A stretch of DNA of 63,171 nt from an uncultured Muribaculaceae bacterium (GTDB lineage Bacteria; Bacteroidota; Bacteroidia; Bacteroidales; Muribaculaceae): positions 1 through 63,171 of the forward strand of contig CAJTNN010000016.1 of the NCBI GenBank assembly GCA_910577585.1, read 5' to 3'. Positions 54,595 to 63,049 of the stretch are shown piece after piece. A program made the position numbers and the translations under genes. Position 1 is the first letter of the stretch; each line of letters starts with the position of its first letter. The notes below the pieces were generated by a model. It did not search any database, was not told where the DNA came from, and was given only the letters and a program-made list of their open reading frames with translations.

Positions 54595-55947
54595 TTAAAG
54601 AGTCTGTGAATTGATTGTGCCGTCGGGCAGAGTGGTCTCGATCAAGGTACCGGGCCTGACATCAGCCGCCGAGCGGATGGCCTTGCCGTCGACCCGGGTG
54701 ATGGAGTAGCCGCGCCGGAGTGTAGCCACCGGGCTTAGCACATCGATCAGGCGCTCGATTGATTCGAGACGGTTGTGGGAGAGGCGCATCAGATTGGCCA
54801 CAGCCGCAGCCATCGTGTCGGGCACTGCATCGAGTTGCGCCCTGCGGCGGCTTATCAGCGCGCTGCTGCCGGAGCTTATGCGCGCCCCCAGTTCGGCCAA
54901 CCGATGGTCGGCTGCCGAGATGCCGGCCGAAGCCAGCCGCCCCACTGAGTTTTGGAGCATCTCAAGCCGATGCTTCTCGACACCGATGCGTTGCGGAGCG
55001 ATCATCGGCAGCATTGCAGCCGCATGTGCTATGCGGCGTTGCTCGGCCGAAAGCACTGTCTGGGTGCGCTCAATGATGCGGCGAGCCAGATCTTCGGCAT
55101 AATTCTCGGCCCCCTGCAGACGGTCAATCAGGAATGCCGCCACAGCCGTAGGTGTCTTGCAGCGTGTGTTGGCTATATAGTCGAGCACCGTGTTGTCGCG
55201 TTCATGACCAATCCCGACTATCACCGGGATGGGGCATAGCGCCACACGCCGTGCCAATTCAAGATTGTCGAATCCATTGAGGTCGGAGGTGGCGCCGCCG
55301 CCGCGTATGATAATCACGCAATCCCAGAAGTCGGGAGCCATCTCGATACTGTCGAGAGCCTTGATTACGGTAGGTGCGGTGCGGTCGCCCTGCATGGCGG
55401 CCTGATACAACAGCGGGTAGAACGCGAAACCGGAATGGGTAATCTGGTTGATGAAATCGCCGTATCCCGCCGCACCTGCGGCCGAGATGATGGCTATCTT
55501 CTGAGGGGCGGCAGGGAGTGGAATCCGCTTGTTGGCCTCCAGGATACCCTCCTGCTGCAGGCGTTGCAGAATCTCGCGGCGCAGCCGCTCGAGATCGCCG
55601 AGAGTATACGACGGGTCGATGCCCGATATGTTGGCCGACAGGCCATAGGCCGGCGAGTGCGAGGCCGACACACGCAGCATCAGTTTCATCCCCGTAGCGA
55701 TATCGCGCCCGGTGGCGGCGATGAATTCATTGCGTATGCGGGTCAGCACATTACCCCAGATTGTGGCCTGTATCTTAGCCACGGTGCGTCCGCCGGCATC
55801 CTTCTCAATGAGCTGGCCATAGGCATGCGGACCATGCATCCGGAAGTCGCTCAATTCGGCTATTACCCACACATTGGTAAGCTCCGGATTGAGATTGATA
55901 TGTCGGGAGATGGCCTGGGTGAAGGCCGTCAGTGTGATAGGGTTCAT
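54595..55947 (-). CDS. xseA: Exodeoxyribonuclease VII large subunit, 450 aa
   Basis: The catalytic subunit of exonuclease VII, which degrades single-stranded DNA from both ends. An N-terminal OB fold (NVWVIAELSDFRMHGPHAYG) is followed by the catalytic domain with VIIIRGGGATSDLNGFDN and IVGIGHERDNTVLDYIANTR, and then by a long coiled coil. Its start overlaps the stop of the upstream DUF4831 gene by 4 bp, so they are coupled. A palindromic element separates it from xseB. Confidence 0.95.
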   Translation of the reverse strand: MNPITLTAFTQAISRHINLNPELTNVWVIAELSDFRMHGPHAYGQLIEKDAGGRTVAKIQATIWGNVLTRIRNEFIAATGRDIATGMKLMLRVSASHSPAYGLSANISGIDPSYTLGDLERLRREILQRLQQEGILEANKRIPLPAAPQKIAIISAAGAAGYGDFINQITHSGFAFYPLLYQAAMQGDRTAPTVIKALDSIEMAPDFWDCVIIIRGGGATSDLNGFDNLELARRVALCPIPVIVGIGHERDNTVLDYIANTRCKTPTAVAAFLIDRLQGAENYAEDLARRIIERTQTVLSAEQRRIAHAAAMLPMIAPQRIGVEKHRLEMLQNSVGRLASAGISAADHRLAELGARISSGSSALISRRRAQLDAVPDTMAAAVANLMRLSHNRLESIERLIDVLSPVATLRRGYSITRVDGKAIRSAADVRPGTLIETTLPDGTINSQTL

Positions 55948-57026
55948 AAGTCATCGCGCATTGTGCCTATCTCGCGCAGTCCGCCGGTGACGGGGTTGAA
56001 GATAGCGTAAGAGGGCTCCTTCTTATCGGTGAATAGCGATGGCGACAGACCGAAGACCACGCCGAACTGCGCGAACTCCGTCTCCTTATTGTATAGCGTC
56101 TTACCATCGAAGCTGATAGTCACCTGCGCCTCGCCCGGGATGCAGTATCTCACCGCATCTTTAGGCAACTGTTTCTCCTGCCCCTTGTCGTCGGTGGGGA
56201 GAGCCCCTTCGTCGGTGATGTTGATGCGTATCGTGACCGGGGCTCCGGCATAGTCATTCGGCGCGCAGAATCCCTTGAAGTCAGAGAAACGGAAGAGAAT
56301 CTCTGTGGTATCCTCCTCAGGCACGAAGGTATAAGTGTGACTCACAGTCTCCTTATAGCTTGAGCCGGTGAAGGCGGCCGTCATGGCGTTCTCCTGGTCG
56401 GCCAGAGAGTTGAGCATCAGTTCGAGCTGGCGGCCGTCGGTGGGCATGTTGTCGGCGGTGCCGCGGGTGAGCGATATGTGGGCATCGCGCACCTCCATGA
56501 TGTTTTCGGCCAGCATCTCAGCCTGTTTGGCCGTAGACTGCGATGCGATGAAGTCCTCATCCACATATTTCAGATACTCCTTGCCGTTGAGTCGGCGCAC
56601 CCCCTGGTTGTCAGGCGCAGCGACATCCGCAGACTCCGGCATATCGACCTCCTTGTTGATAGAGAGGAGCATACCGTCGGGAGCGACCGATATGAAAGTT
56701 GTGGCTCCCGGCTTGAGCTGCATCAGATACTTCGTGTCCTGCTCTACCGCACCATATGGGCGCACGGAGATACCGGTCAGAGTCCAGCTCTCGCCCGACT
56801 CGGCTATGATATGGTCGTTGGCCAGATATTTCTTCGCATATTTGGCATACGGGCCTGCGATTTGAGTCTCTTTCTCGGCAGTGACGGTGATCTCGAGCGC
56901 CGTCACGGGTAGGGCGTATACGAGGCCATACTCATTATGTTTGTCGGCGGTGAGCACCTTTGTCTGCTGGGCGTGGGCTGCTGTCAGCGATGCGGCCAGC
57001 AGCAATAGGGTTGTGAATTTCTTCAT
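55944..57026 (-). CDS. DUF4831 exported protein, 360 aa
   Basis: A signal peptide (MKKFTTLLLLAASLTAAHA) is followed by a largely beta secreted domain (EYGLVYALPVTALEITV; SWTLTGISVRPYGAVEQDT) matching the DUF4831 family of Bacteroidetes. It is probably periplasmic or on the surface; the role is unknown. I chose the ATG at 57026 because it begins the signal peptide; the longer reading crosses a tandem repeat. It lies between nnr and xseA in one leftward operon. Confidence 0.8.
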   Translation of the reverse strand: MKKFTTLLLLAASLTAAHAQQTKVLTADKHNEYGLVYALPVTALEITVTAEKETQIAGPYAKYAKKYLANDHIIAESGESWTLTGISVRPYGAVEQDTKYLMQLKPGATTFISVAPDGMLLSINKEVDMPESADVAAPDNQGVRRLNGKEYLKYVDEDFIASQSTAKQAEMLAENIMEVRDAHISLTRGTADNMPTDGRQLELMLNSLADQENAMTAAFTGSSYKETVSHTYTFVPEEDTTEILFRFSDFKGFCAPNDYAGAPVTIRINITDEGALPTDDKGQEKQLPKDAVRYCIPGEAQVTISFDGKTLYNKETEFAQFGVVFGLSPSLFTDKKEPSYAIFNPVTGGLREIGTMRDDL

Positions 57027-57063
57027 AAGCTGGAGTGAAGTGTGGAGTGAAATACCTGAAGGC

Positions 57064-57105
57064 GAAGTGGGGTAGATACTCAAAGAAGTGGGGTAGATAC
57101 TCAAA
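57064..57105. repeat. Perfect 21-bp tandem duplication at the nnr stop
   Basis: GAAGTGGGGTAGATACTCAAA occurs at 57064-57084 and 57085-57105 without a mismatch. The second copy contains the nnr stop codon, so the stop and last codon are part of the duplicated unit. Confidence 0.9.
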
Positions 57106-58639
57106 GCGGATTCGGAATCTCGCCACGGTTGAGGATGATGCGTATGGCGCGTCCGACATAGTTGGCTATGTCGGAGGCCGTCATTCCGGCCTCGCCGATC
57201 TCCTGTGCGGCCAGGTCGCCGGCCAATCCGTGGATGTATACCCCCATCGTGGCTGCATGTTCGGGACGGTAGCCCTGAGCCAGGAAAGCCGTGATGACGC
57301 CGGTGAGCACATCGCCTGCGCCGGCGGTGGCCATGCCGGGATTGCCGGTAGAGTTGAAATAGACCTTTCCGGTGGGGCGCACAGTGGCTGTGAAGTGCCC
57401 TTTGAGCACGATGATTACGTTATAATGCTTGGCCATCTCGATAGCCTTGCGCAGGCGCTCTTCGGCGGTGTGGTGTTCGCCGAAGAGGCGGTCGAACTCG
57501 CCGATGTGAGGCGTGAGGATAGTGTTTTGCGGAAGCATTGTCAGCAGAGCCGGGCGCTTGGAGATGCAGTTGAGGGCATCGGCATCGAGCAGCAGCGGAG
57601 TCTGGCAATTCTTCAGCAGCGACTCGAGAGCATCGATGGTCTTGTCGCGGGTGCCGATGCCCGGGCCCACGGCCACAGCCTGATGTGCATGATGAATGGC
57701 CATGTCGGTGATGAAATGCTCATTGCGGTCAGGCTCAAACATCGCCTCCGGCACAGCAGTCTGCACCACCTCCATGCCCCTCCAGGCCGAATGCACTGTG
57801 GCCAGTCCGGCCCCTGAGCGCAGAGTGGCGCGTGCGCACATCACGCTTGCCCCCATCATTCCGGTCGAGCCGGCGAAGATGATGGCCGAGCCATAGTCGC
57901 GTTTCCCTGTGAAGGGGCGTCGCGGGCGCAGCAGCGGCCGCACGCTCTTGGCCTCGACGAGCATGAAATCTGACGATATCGACTTTATCTTCTCCTGGTC
58001 ATACTCAAGGTCGAGCAATTTCCACTCGCCGATGATGTCGGCGTTATCCTCCAGGAAGAACGACAGACGCGGAATCTGGAACGTAAGCGTCAGATTGGCG
58101 TGCACCATGTCGCGCTGCAGCGAATTGGCATTCCATTCCCCCCGCAGGCCTGACGGGATATCGAGCGATATGATATAGGCCCCCGACTCATTGCAGTATC
58201 TGGCCAGCATGGCGAATCCACCCGTGAGCGGGTCGGTGAGTCCGGCGCCGAAGAGAGCGTCGACCACCACATCATTCTCACTCAGATAGGGCGGATGAAA
58301 CTCACGGCTCACCTCGGTGAAGTCAATCTCATCGATGGTGATGAGCTTCTTGCGCTCCTCATCGCAATCATGCGACAGTCGCGGACCGGTGTTGAAGAGG
58401 AAGATTTCAAGATTGCGGTAGCCGCGTTCGAAGAGCAGGCGTGCCGCAGCCAAAGCCACACCCCCGTTATTGCCCGGGCCGGCGATGACCACGATGCGCT
58501 GCCCCGGCAGAAAACGCGACATGATTTCGTAGCATACCGCATTAGCTGTGCGTTCAAGCAACTCTATTGAGTCTATGTTCTGAGCCTCGCAGGTGGCGTT
58601 CTCTATCTCCTGTAGGGCTGCGGATGAGAATATCTTCAT
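57101..58639 (-). CDS. nnr: Bifunctional NAD(P)H-hydrate epimerase/dehydratase, 512 aa
   Basis: It repairs damaged NADH and NADPH hydrates. The N-terminal epimerase (YjeF_N) has VVIAGPGNNGGVALAAARLL and DALFGAGLTDP. The C-terminal ADP-dependent dehydratase has VGPGIGTRDK, LDADALN, LTPHIGEFDRL, LKGHFT and GNPGMATAGAGDVLTG. I chose the ATG at 58639 (MKIFSSAALQEIE). Its stop lies in a 21-bp tandem duplication. It is the first gene of the leftward operon with DUF4831 and xseA. Confidence 0.95.
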   Translation of the reverse strand: MKIFSSAALQEIENATCEAQNIDSIELLERTANAVCYEIMSRFLPGQRIVVIAGPGNNGGVALAAARLLFERGYRNLEIFLFNTGPRLSHDCDEERKKLITIDEIDFTEVSREFHPPYLSENDVVVDALFGAGLTDPLTGGFAMLARYCNESGAYIISLDIPSGLRGEWNANSLQRDMVHANLTLTFQIPRLSFFLEDNADIIGEWKLLDLEYDQEKIKSISSDFMLVEAKSVRPLLRPRRPFTGKRDYGSAIIFAGSTGMMGASVMCARATLRSGAGLATVHSAWRGMEVVQTAVPEAMFEPDRNEHFITDMAIHHAHQAVAVGPGIGTRDKTIDALESLLKNCQTPLLLDADALNCISKRPALLTMLPQNTILTPHIGEFDRLFGEHHTAEERLRKAIEMAKHYNVIIVLKGHFTATVRPTGKVYFNSTGNPGMATAGAGDVLTGVITAFLAQGYRPEHAATMGVYIHGLAGDLAAQEIGEAGMTASDIANYVGRAIRIILNRGEIPNPL

Positions 58640-58789
58640 TGTCAGAATTATGTGCTTCTTGGCGTCGGCGCCGTTGCCCACACCCTGAAATCAGGCCAAG
58701 TCGCCTGACGTCGGTCTTATATCTACACCACTATTCCAGCCACTTTTCGCCATGCATGGCATTTTGGAGGCCTTGGGCGGTGTAAAATG

Positions 58790-58797
58790 CAAAATTA
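58790..58797 (-). promoter_or_regulatory. -7 box for the nnr operon
   Basis: On the minus strand TAATTTTG followed by CA, about 150 nt upstream of the nnr ATG. The gap 58640-58947 holds this box and a strong hairpin at 58854-58896; nothing else is seen. Confidence 0.55.
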
Positions 58798-58853
58798 CAA
58801 ATAATTCACTAAATTCCGTACTCAAATCATGCGGAGCCGGTTGGGAATTAACC

Positions 58854-58896
58854 TGCATTAAGATTGTGGGCGAATTTCGCTCACAATCTTAATGCA
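58854..58896. terminator. 20-bp hairpin after surE
   Basis: GCATTAAGATTGTG pairs perfectly with CACAATCTTAATGC (with one more T-A pair outside), continued by a G-T and four inner pairs around an ATT loop. It follows the surE stop by about 50 nt on the minus strand. There is no T-run, so it may stop transcription with Rho or act as a 3' end stabiliser. Confidence 0.6.
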
Positions 58897-58947
58897 ATAT
58901 GGGAAGTATTGTCGAAGTCATCGTCAGCATTCTGCCGGCGATGTCGG

Positions 58948-59721
58948 TCAGGGAGCTGTGCGGTCGATATCGCAGCGCACCACTGTTACATAGTCTTTGG
59001 CAAGCCAGGCATCATCGGTGTCAGGATTGTCGGGCTCATCATTGATGAAGCGTCCGGTCATCCAGTAATAGGGGTGTCCGTGAGGGTCGATGTATTCGCG
59101 GTATTCGTCGCTCCAGTGGCCGCGGCACCCCACGGTGTTGCGGATACCCTGCAGATTGTCCCCCTTCGGGGCATTGACATTCAGGCAGACGCCGTCGGGG
59201 AGTCCGTTGCGCAGCACATCTTCGATGATGGTGCGCATATAGGGCTGCATCGGCGCGAAGTCGGCGTCAGGGGCATGGTCGCAGAGAGAGAACCCGATGG
59301 AGGGTATGCCGAAGAGGCACCCCTCAAAAGCGGCGCCCATCGTGCCGGAATAGAGCACGTTGGTCGAAGCATTTGAGCCGTGGTTGATGCCTGTGCAGAT
59401 CAGGTCGGGGCGGCGCTCATGGAGTATGGTGTGCATGGCAATCTTCATGCAGTCAACCGGAGTGCCGTTGACATGATACCACTCCACCCCCGGTTCGGTC
59501 TCGGCATAATCGCTTACGGGGGTGATGCGCAGCGGGTCATTGACCGTGATAGCCATAGACTTGCCCGACTGCGGACCCTCGGGGCAAACGGCCACCACAT
59601 CACCATACTCCTGGAGCAGACGGGTGAGGCAATGCACACCGCGGGCCTGATAGCCATCATCGTTGCTGACCAGAATCAGCGGTCGGCGTGCAGATTTATT
59701 ATCTTGTGTGGTATTTTTCAT
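58948..59721 (-). CDS. surE: 5'/3'-nucleotidase SurE, 257 aa
   Basis: A metal-dependent phosphatase acting on nucleoside monophosphates. The N-terminal LILVSNDDGYQARG holds the metal-binding Asp-Asp; GPQSGKSMAIT and GTPVDCMKIA and the GINHGSNASTNVLYSGTMGAA motif follow. I chose the ATG at 59721; the further in-frame start at 59736 is a TTG. It is upstream-flanked by copy B of the palindromic element, so its leader may contain part of it. Confidence 0.9.
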   Translation of the reverse strand: MKNTTQDNKSARRPLILVSNDDGYQARGVHCLTRLLQEYGDVVAVCPEGPQSGKSMAITVNDPLRITPVSDYAETEPGVEWYHVNGTPVDCMKIAMHTILHERRPDLICTGINHGSNASTNVLYSGTMGAAFEGCLFGIPSIGFSLCDHAPDADFAPMQPYMRTIIEDVLRNGLPDGVCLNVNAPKGDNLQGIRNTVGCRGHWSDEYREYIDPHGHPYYWMTGRFINDEPDNPDTDDAWLAKDYVTVVRCDIDRTAP

Positions 59722-59754
59722 ATGTTGTGGATTCAAAAATTAGAGAATATATTT

Positions 59755-59949
59755 AGAACTGATTTAAACTTTTTTCAAGGTCAAGCTTTATTAAGATTTT
59801 GAGCAGGTTTTGACTCTCGAAGAGGGAGCGATGCGGGCATCGCGACCGATGAAGAGGGTCGAAAGATGCCAAAATATTAATGAAGATTGGCCTTGAAGAA
59901 AATATTTTAAATACATTTTTAGTTTTCGTAAAAAGTTTAAATCAGTTCT
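59755..59949. mobile_element. MITE-like palindromic element, copy B (195 bp)
   Basis: The same structure as copy A in reverse orientation, with tips AGAACTGATTTAAAC and GTTTAAATCAGTTCT. The core is nearly identical to A, while three of the outer stem positions differ and are compensated on the other arm. It lies between surE and the GT2 gene (gap 59722-60009), with no ORF. Confidence 0.8.
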
Positions 59950-60009
59950 TATCAAGAAGTCGATTCTGCGACTTCAAGGCGAGGACTCTGAGGAATCAGT
60001 GGAGCGGGC

Positions 60010-61008
60010 TCATTTCTTGCGTCGGCGCAGAAAGTGGTCGGCCACAATCCAGCGGTCGGCTCCCGGCAGGGTGCTCAGTCGGTCGGTGGCAGGGTAGTCG
60101 GTATATTTGCGGCGCATCTCGCGGAAGTCGCGGTGGGCGCGCAGTATCGCCTTGGCATCGCCCCAGTCACCCTTTACGACAAACATCCCGAAGGCCAGCG
60201 TGTCGGCCAGGCGTCGCAGCAGCAATACTTTGCGACCGCGCTTGCGTGGCAGATTCTTATGCAGCAGCAAGAGATTGTTGCGGAAATTCAGGTAGGTCTT
60301 TTTCGGGTTCCCCTTCGGGAGCGATGCGCCTCCCATATGAAAGACCATCGAATCCATCAGCGCGCATACACGATAGCCGGCGCCGATGATGCGGCAGCAC
60401 AGGTCAATCTCCTCCATATGTGCGAAGAAGTCCTTATCGAGGCCGCCTACGCGGCGGTAAACCTCGGTGCGCACCATCAGTGCGGCCCCCGAGGCCCATG
60501 CGATGTCAGCCGCCGGACCATCGTATTGCCCCTCGTCGCGCTCCACACTCTCAAACACTCGGCCGCGGCAATAGGGATAACCCAGTCTGTCGAGGTATCC
60601 GCCGGCCGCACCGGCATATTCAAAGCAGTCGCGATGATAATAGCTTCTGATCTTAGGCTGCAGAGCCCCCACATCAGGATTAGCCTCCATAAACTCCAGC
60701 ATCGGCTGCCACCATCCTTCGGTGACCTCCACATCACTGTTGAGCAATATCGTATAGGGGTAATCGGTGAGCGCGATAGCCCGGTTGTAGCCTTCGGCAA
60801 AACCGAGATTCTCGTCAAAGCATAGCAGCTTCACCTCCGGGAAATTCTCCTTGACCATCGCCACCGAGCCATCGGTTGAGCCATTGTCGGCCACGATCAG
60901 GTCAGAGACCTCGCTGATACAATAACGCGCCGCCGCCGGCAGTAGTTCGCGCAGCAGAGACTCACCATTCCAGTTAAGAATTATAATAGCTAACTTCTTT
61001 TTCATCAT
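60010..61008 (-). CDS. Family 2 glycosyltransferase, 332 aa
   Basis: A GT-A fold enzyme, with LAIIILNWNGESLLRELLP at the start, VADNGSTDGSV, a DVEV metal-binding motif near residue 92 (LLNSDVEVTEGW) and MEEIDLCCRI near residue 195. This is the pattern of rhamnosyl- or related sugar transferases of surface glycans. The acceptor is not readable. Copy C of the palindromic element and a promoter lie in its leader. Confidence 0.85.
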   Translation of the reverse strand: MMKKKLAIIILNWNGESLLRELLPAAARYCISEVSDLIVADNGSTDGSVAMVKENFPEVKLLCFDENLGFAEGYNRAIALTDYPYTILLNSDVEVTEGWWQPMLEFMEANPDVGALQPKIRSYYHRDCFEYAGAAGGYLDRLGYPYCRGRVFESVERDEGQYDGPAADIAWASGAALMVRTEVYRRVGGLDKDFFAHMEEIDLCCRIIGAGYRVCALMDSMVFHMGGASLPKGNPKKTYLNFRNNLLLLHKNLPRKRGRKVLLLRRLADTLAFGMFVVKGDWGDAKAILRAHRDFREMRRKYTDYPATDRLSTLPGADRWIVADHFLRRRKK

Positions 61009-61036
61009 AAGAGATATTGAAGTCGGGTTAGACTTT

Positions 61037-61099
61037 GAACTGATTTAAAAACATTTTAAAATACAATTTTAATTTTCGTAAAAAAGTTTAAATCAGTTC
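61037..61099. mobile_element. Internally deleted copy C of the palindromic element (63 bp)
   Basis: GAACTGATTTAAA and TTTAAATCAGTTC are the tips, the same as copy B. In reverse orientation the next 40 nt, including TTTTTTACGAAAATTAAAA, follow copy B and then jump directly to the other tip. The GC-rich core is missing. Confidence 0.7.
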
Positions 61100-61159
61100 A
61101 ATGTTACGTAAAAGTCTAAACGACATGCTCCCCCTTGGTGGCGAGCCTGTAATACATCG

Positions 61160-61167
61160 CAAATATA
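61160..61167 (-). promoter_or_regulatory. -7 box for the GT2 gene
   Basis: On the minus strand TATATTTG followed by CG, about 150 nt before the GT2 start; copy C of the palindromic element then lies in the transcribed leader. The rest of 61009-61288 holds a CCACGT/ACGTGG hairpin near 61238-61261 and no gene. Confidence 0.5.
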
Positions 61168-61288
61168 ATAATAAAAAGCGAAAGGGTCAAGATTATACCC
61201 TACGCCGCCCCGTGAGGAAGAGCCCGGACTGTAGGTGCCACGTGCGCGGTCGGAGACGTGGGGAGGTACATAGCCCGTTTGCCATTCT

Positions 61289-62014
61289 TCAGGCAAATAT
61301 CTCGCGCAATATCTCGAGTGAGGTGAAATCGGACGGCATCGGCAGATGCAGCGAGTAGTAGCGCAGCAGAATGCCGAGAATATGCCGGCGCTCATCGACA
61401 TTGAACTTGAAGAGGTGCAGATTGCGGAAGTTCATGCGCAGCAGCAGTTGTATGCGGCAGGCATCGGCCGGCATAAGGAAGTCGCGGTGCAGCGGCACCA
61501 TATCGGTGAATATTCCCCCGCGCAAATCGAAATAGCGGTCCGGGCGGAAGGTGGACATATCGGGCTCTATACCGGCAAATCTCAGCAACCGCAGCAGAAA
61601 CACCAGATGATAATTGGCCATGCCACGCTGCAGCGCATCCAGCGCGCCGATAGCATGCAGCAGGTAATTCCACATCGGCAGGTCAGACTCAGAGGTGCGC
61701 AGCAGTCGGTTGAGAAACTCTGATATAAAGGTGGTCATCGCCCCCTTCACAGGGTCGAAATATAGATTGCGCCATGGCATCGGCGCGGCGATGTCGCCCA
61801 GAAACTGCAGCTCGCGTCCAGCCCGGAAATTGATTTCAGTCTCCACCACCGCCAGCGGAGCCATGCGCGCGCGGCGCAGGCGCGCAGCCCGCGAGGTGCC
61901 GGTAGGGCAGAGACAGCTTATGCGTCCCCGCTCGGCGGTGAAGAGGGTCACTATATTGTTGCGGTCGTTGTGCCGGATGGTCTGAAGCACAATCCCATGG
62001 AGTTTCTCAAGCAT
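61289..62014 (-). CDS. recO: DNA repair protein RecO, 241 aa
   Basis: It loads RecA on single-stranded DNA together with RecR. The OB-fold start MLEKLHGIVLQTIRHNDRNN is the family's usual opening, so I chose the ATG at 62014 over 62041. The helical part (LLHAIGALDALQRGMANYHL) follows. The zinc-finger Cys residues of many RecO proteins are not seen, as in other Bacteroidetes members. Confidence 0.85.
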   Translation of the reverse strand: MLEKLHGIVLQTIRHNDRNNIVTLFTAERGRISCLCPTGTSRAARLRRARMAPLAVVETEINFRAGRELQFLGDIAAPMPWRNLYFDPVKGAMTTFISEFLNRLLRTSESDLPMWNYLLHAIGALDALQRGMANYHLVFLLRLLRFAGIEPDMSTFRPDRYFDLRGGIFTDMVPLHRDFLMPADACRIQLLLRMNFRNLHLFKFNVDERRHILGILLRYYSLHLPMPSDFTSLEILREIFA

Positions 62015-62115
62015 CTGCAGGAAGTATTGAAAATGACGCAAACCAAAGATTGCGCTGTGGCGTTATATCACTGAAGCCGGATGGCACCGGGCTTTGCAGC
62101 CACGCTATCCAGGTT

Positions 62116-62146
62116 CAAAATTACTAATGAAACCCGAAATTAGAAA
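62116..62146 (-). promoter_or_regulatory. Promoter for recO
   Basis: On the minus strand TTTC (62143-62146), 19 nt, then TAATTTTG (62116-62123) matches the Bacteroidetes consensus with one mismatch. It lies about 100 nt upstream of the recO ATG. Confidence 0.65.
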
Positions 62147-62167
62147 ATCTTTAATATAAAAACTACT

Positions 62168-62758
62168 ATGGCAGACACACAGAAAAGCTTGAAAGGCACC
62201 AAGACAGCTGAATATCTCGCGCAGGCATATGTGGCCGAATCGATGGCCGTCACCCGCTATACCTACTATGCCCAGCAGGCACAGAAGGATCAGTACTACC
62301 AGTATGCCAACCTAATCAACGAGACAGCCGACAATGAGCTTCATCACGGCAAGATCTTCCTGAAATATCTCATCGACGGCGGCGTGGCCAATGGTCCGGT
62401 GAGTATTGACAGCGGTGTGCTGACCGACACAGTCACCAATCTCAAGATTGCAGCAGCCGAAGAGCAGGCCGAGGGTGTGGAACTCTACACCAAGGCAGCC
62501 GAAGTGGCCAAGTCAGAGGGCTTTGATGAGATCGCCGGCCGATTCGCCGCCATCGCCACAGTCGAGGCCCACCACGAAGCACGCTTCAACAAGATGCGCG
62601 AGCGCATCGAGAACGGCACTGTCTGGAAACGCGATAAGCCTGTGAAGTGGCAATGCCTCGTGTGCGGCTACATCTACGAAGGCACCACACCTCCTGACAA
62701 GTGCCCCGCATGCTTCCATCCCTATCAGCACTTTATGGTAGAACCCGAAAACCTTTAA
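62168..62758 (+). CDS. rbr: Rubrerythrin, 196 aa
   Basis: A non-heme di-iron peroxidase that removes hydrogen peroxide in anaerobes. The N-terminal ferritin-like four-helix bundle has the E-x-x-H type ligands (NETADNELHHGK; ATVEAHHEARF). The C-terminal rubredoxin domain has CLVCGYIYEG and CPACFHPY, four Cys for one iron. It is cytosolic. It is divergent from recO and has no clear -7 box in the 62042-62167 gap. Confidence 0.95.
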   Translation: MADTQKSLKGTKTAEYLAQAYVAESMAVTRYTYYAQQAQKDQYYQYANLINETADNELHHGKIFLKYLIDGGVANGPVSIDSGVLTDTVTNLKIAAAEEQAEGVELYTKAAEVAKSEGFDEIAGRFAAIATVEAHHEARFNKMRERIENGTVWKRDKPVKWQCLVCGYIYEGTTPPDKCPACFHPYQHFMVEPENL

Positions 62759-62854
62759 ATACAGCACATCAGCACGCCATCAGCTGCCATGAGCACCGGA
62801 TGGCCCACCCCGCTTTTAAGGCAGAATGCCTCAGAAGCCGGCTGACAGAAAAAA

Positions 62855-62884
62855 GGCCTGCCTCTTTTCACAAGGAGGCAGACC
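62855..62884 (+). terminator. Hairpin after rubrerythrin
   Basis: CTGCCTC (62858-62864) pairs with GAGGCAG (62875-62881), with an outer GG/CC pair, flanked by A-runs. No T-run follows. The 62759-62854 stretch shows nothing else. Confidence 0.45.
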
Positions 62885-63010
62885 AAAACCTTAATCTTAA
62901 TTTAATACTATGAAAAACACGGTGTAAAGATAGCTATAATTCTATAAATGGCAAAACGTTTTTACACAATTTACACTCAAAGACTGATAATTCACCGTAT
63001 TTAACTGCCT

Positions 63011-63049
63011 AAAACCCCGCTGCACACCCCATTTCGCAGCGGGGTTTTT
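63011..63049. terminator. Bidirectional intrinsic terminator
   Basis: AAAACCCCGCTGC (63011-63023) pairs perfectly with GCAGCGGGGTTTT (63036-63048) around a 12-nt loop, with a T-run on the right and an A-run on the left. 62885-63010 before it is AT-rich and empty. Confidence 0.9.

Noticed and set aside
61168..61288. Possible structured RNA (SRP or similar) between recO and the GT2 gene
   Set aside because: There is one short hairpin only and no match to the conserved SRP or RNase P motifs that I know.
61093..61401. ORFs on both strands after recO
   Set aside because: They cross the palindromic copy C, a promoter and the recO end, and have no coding character.
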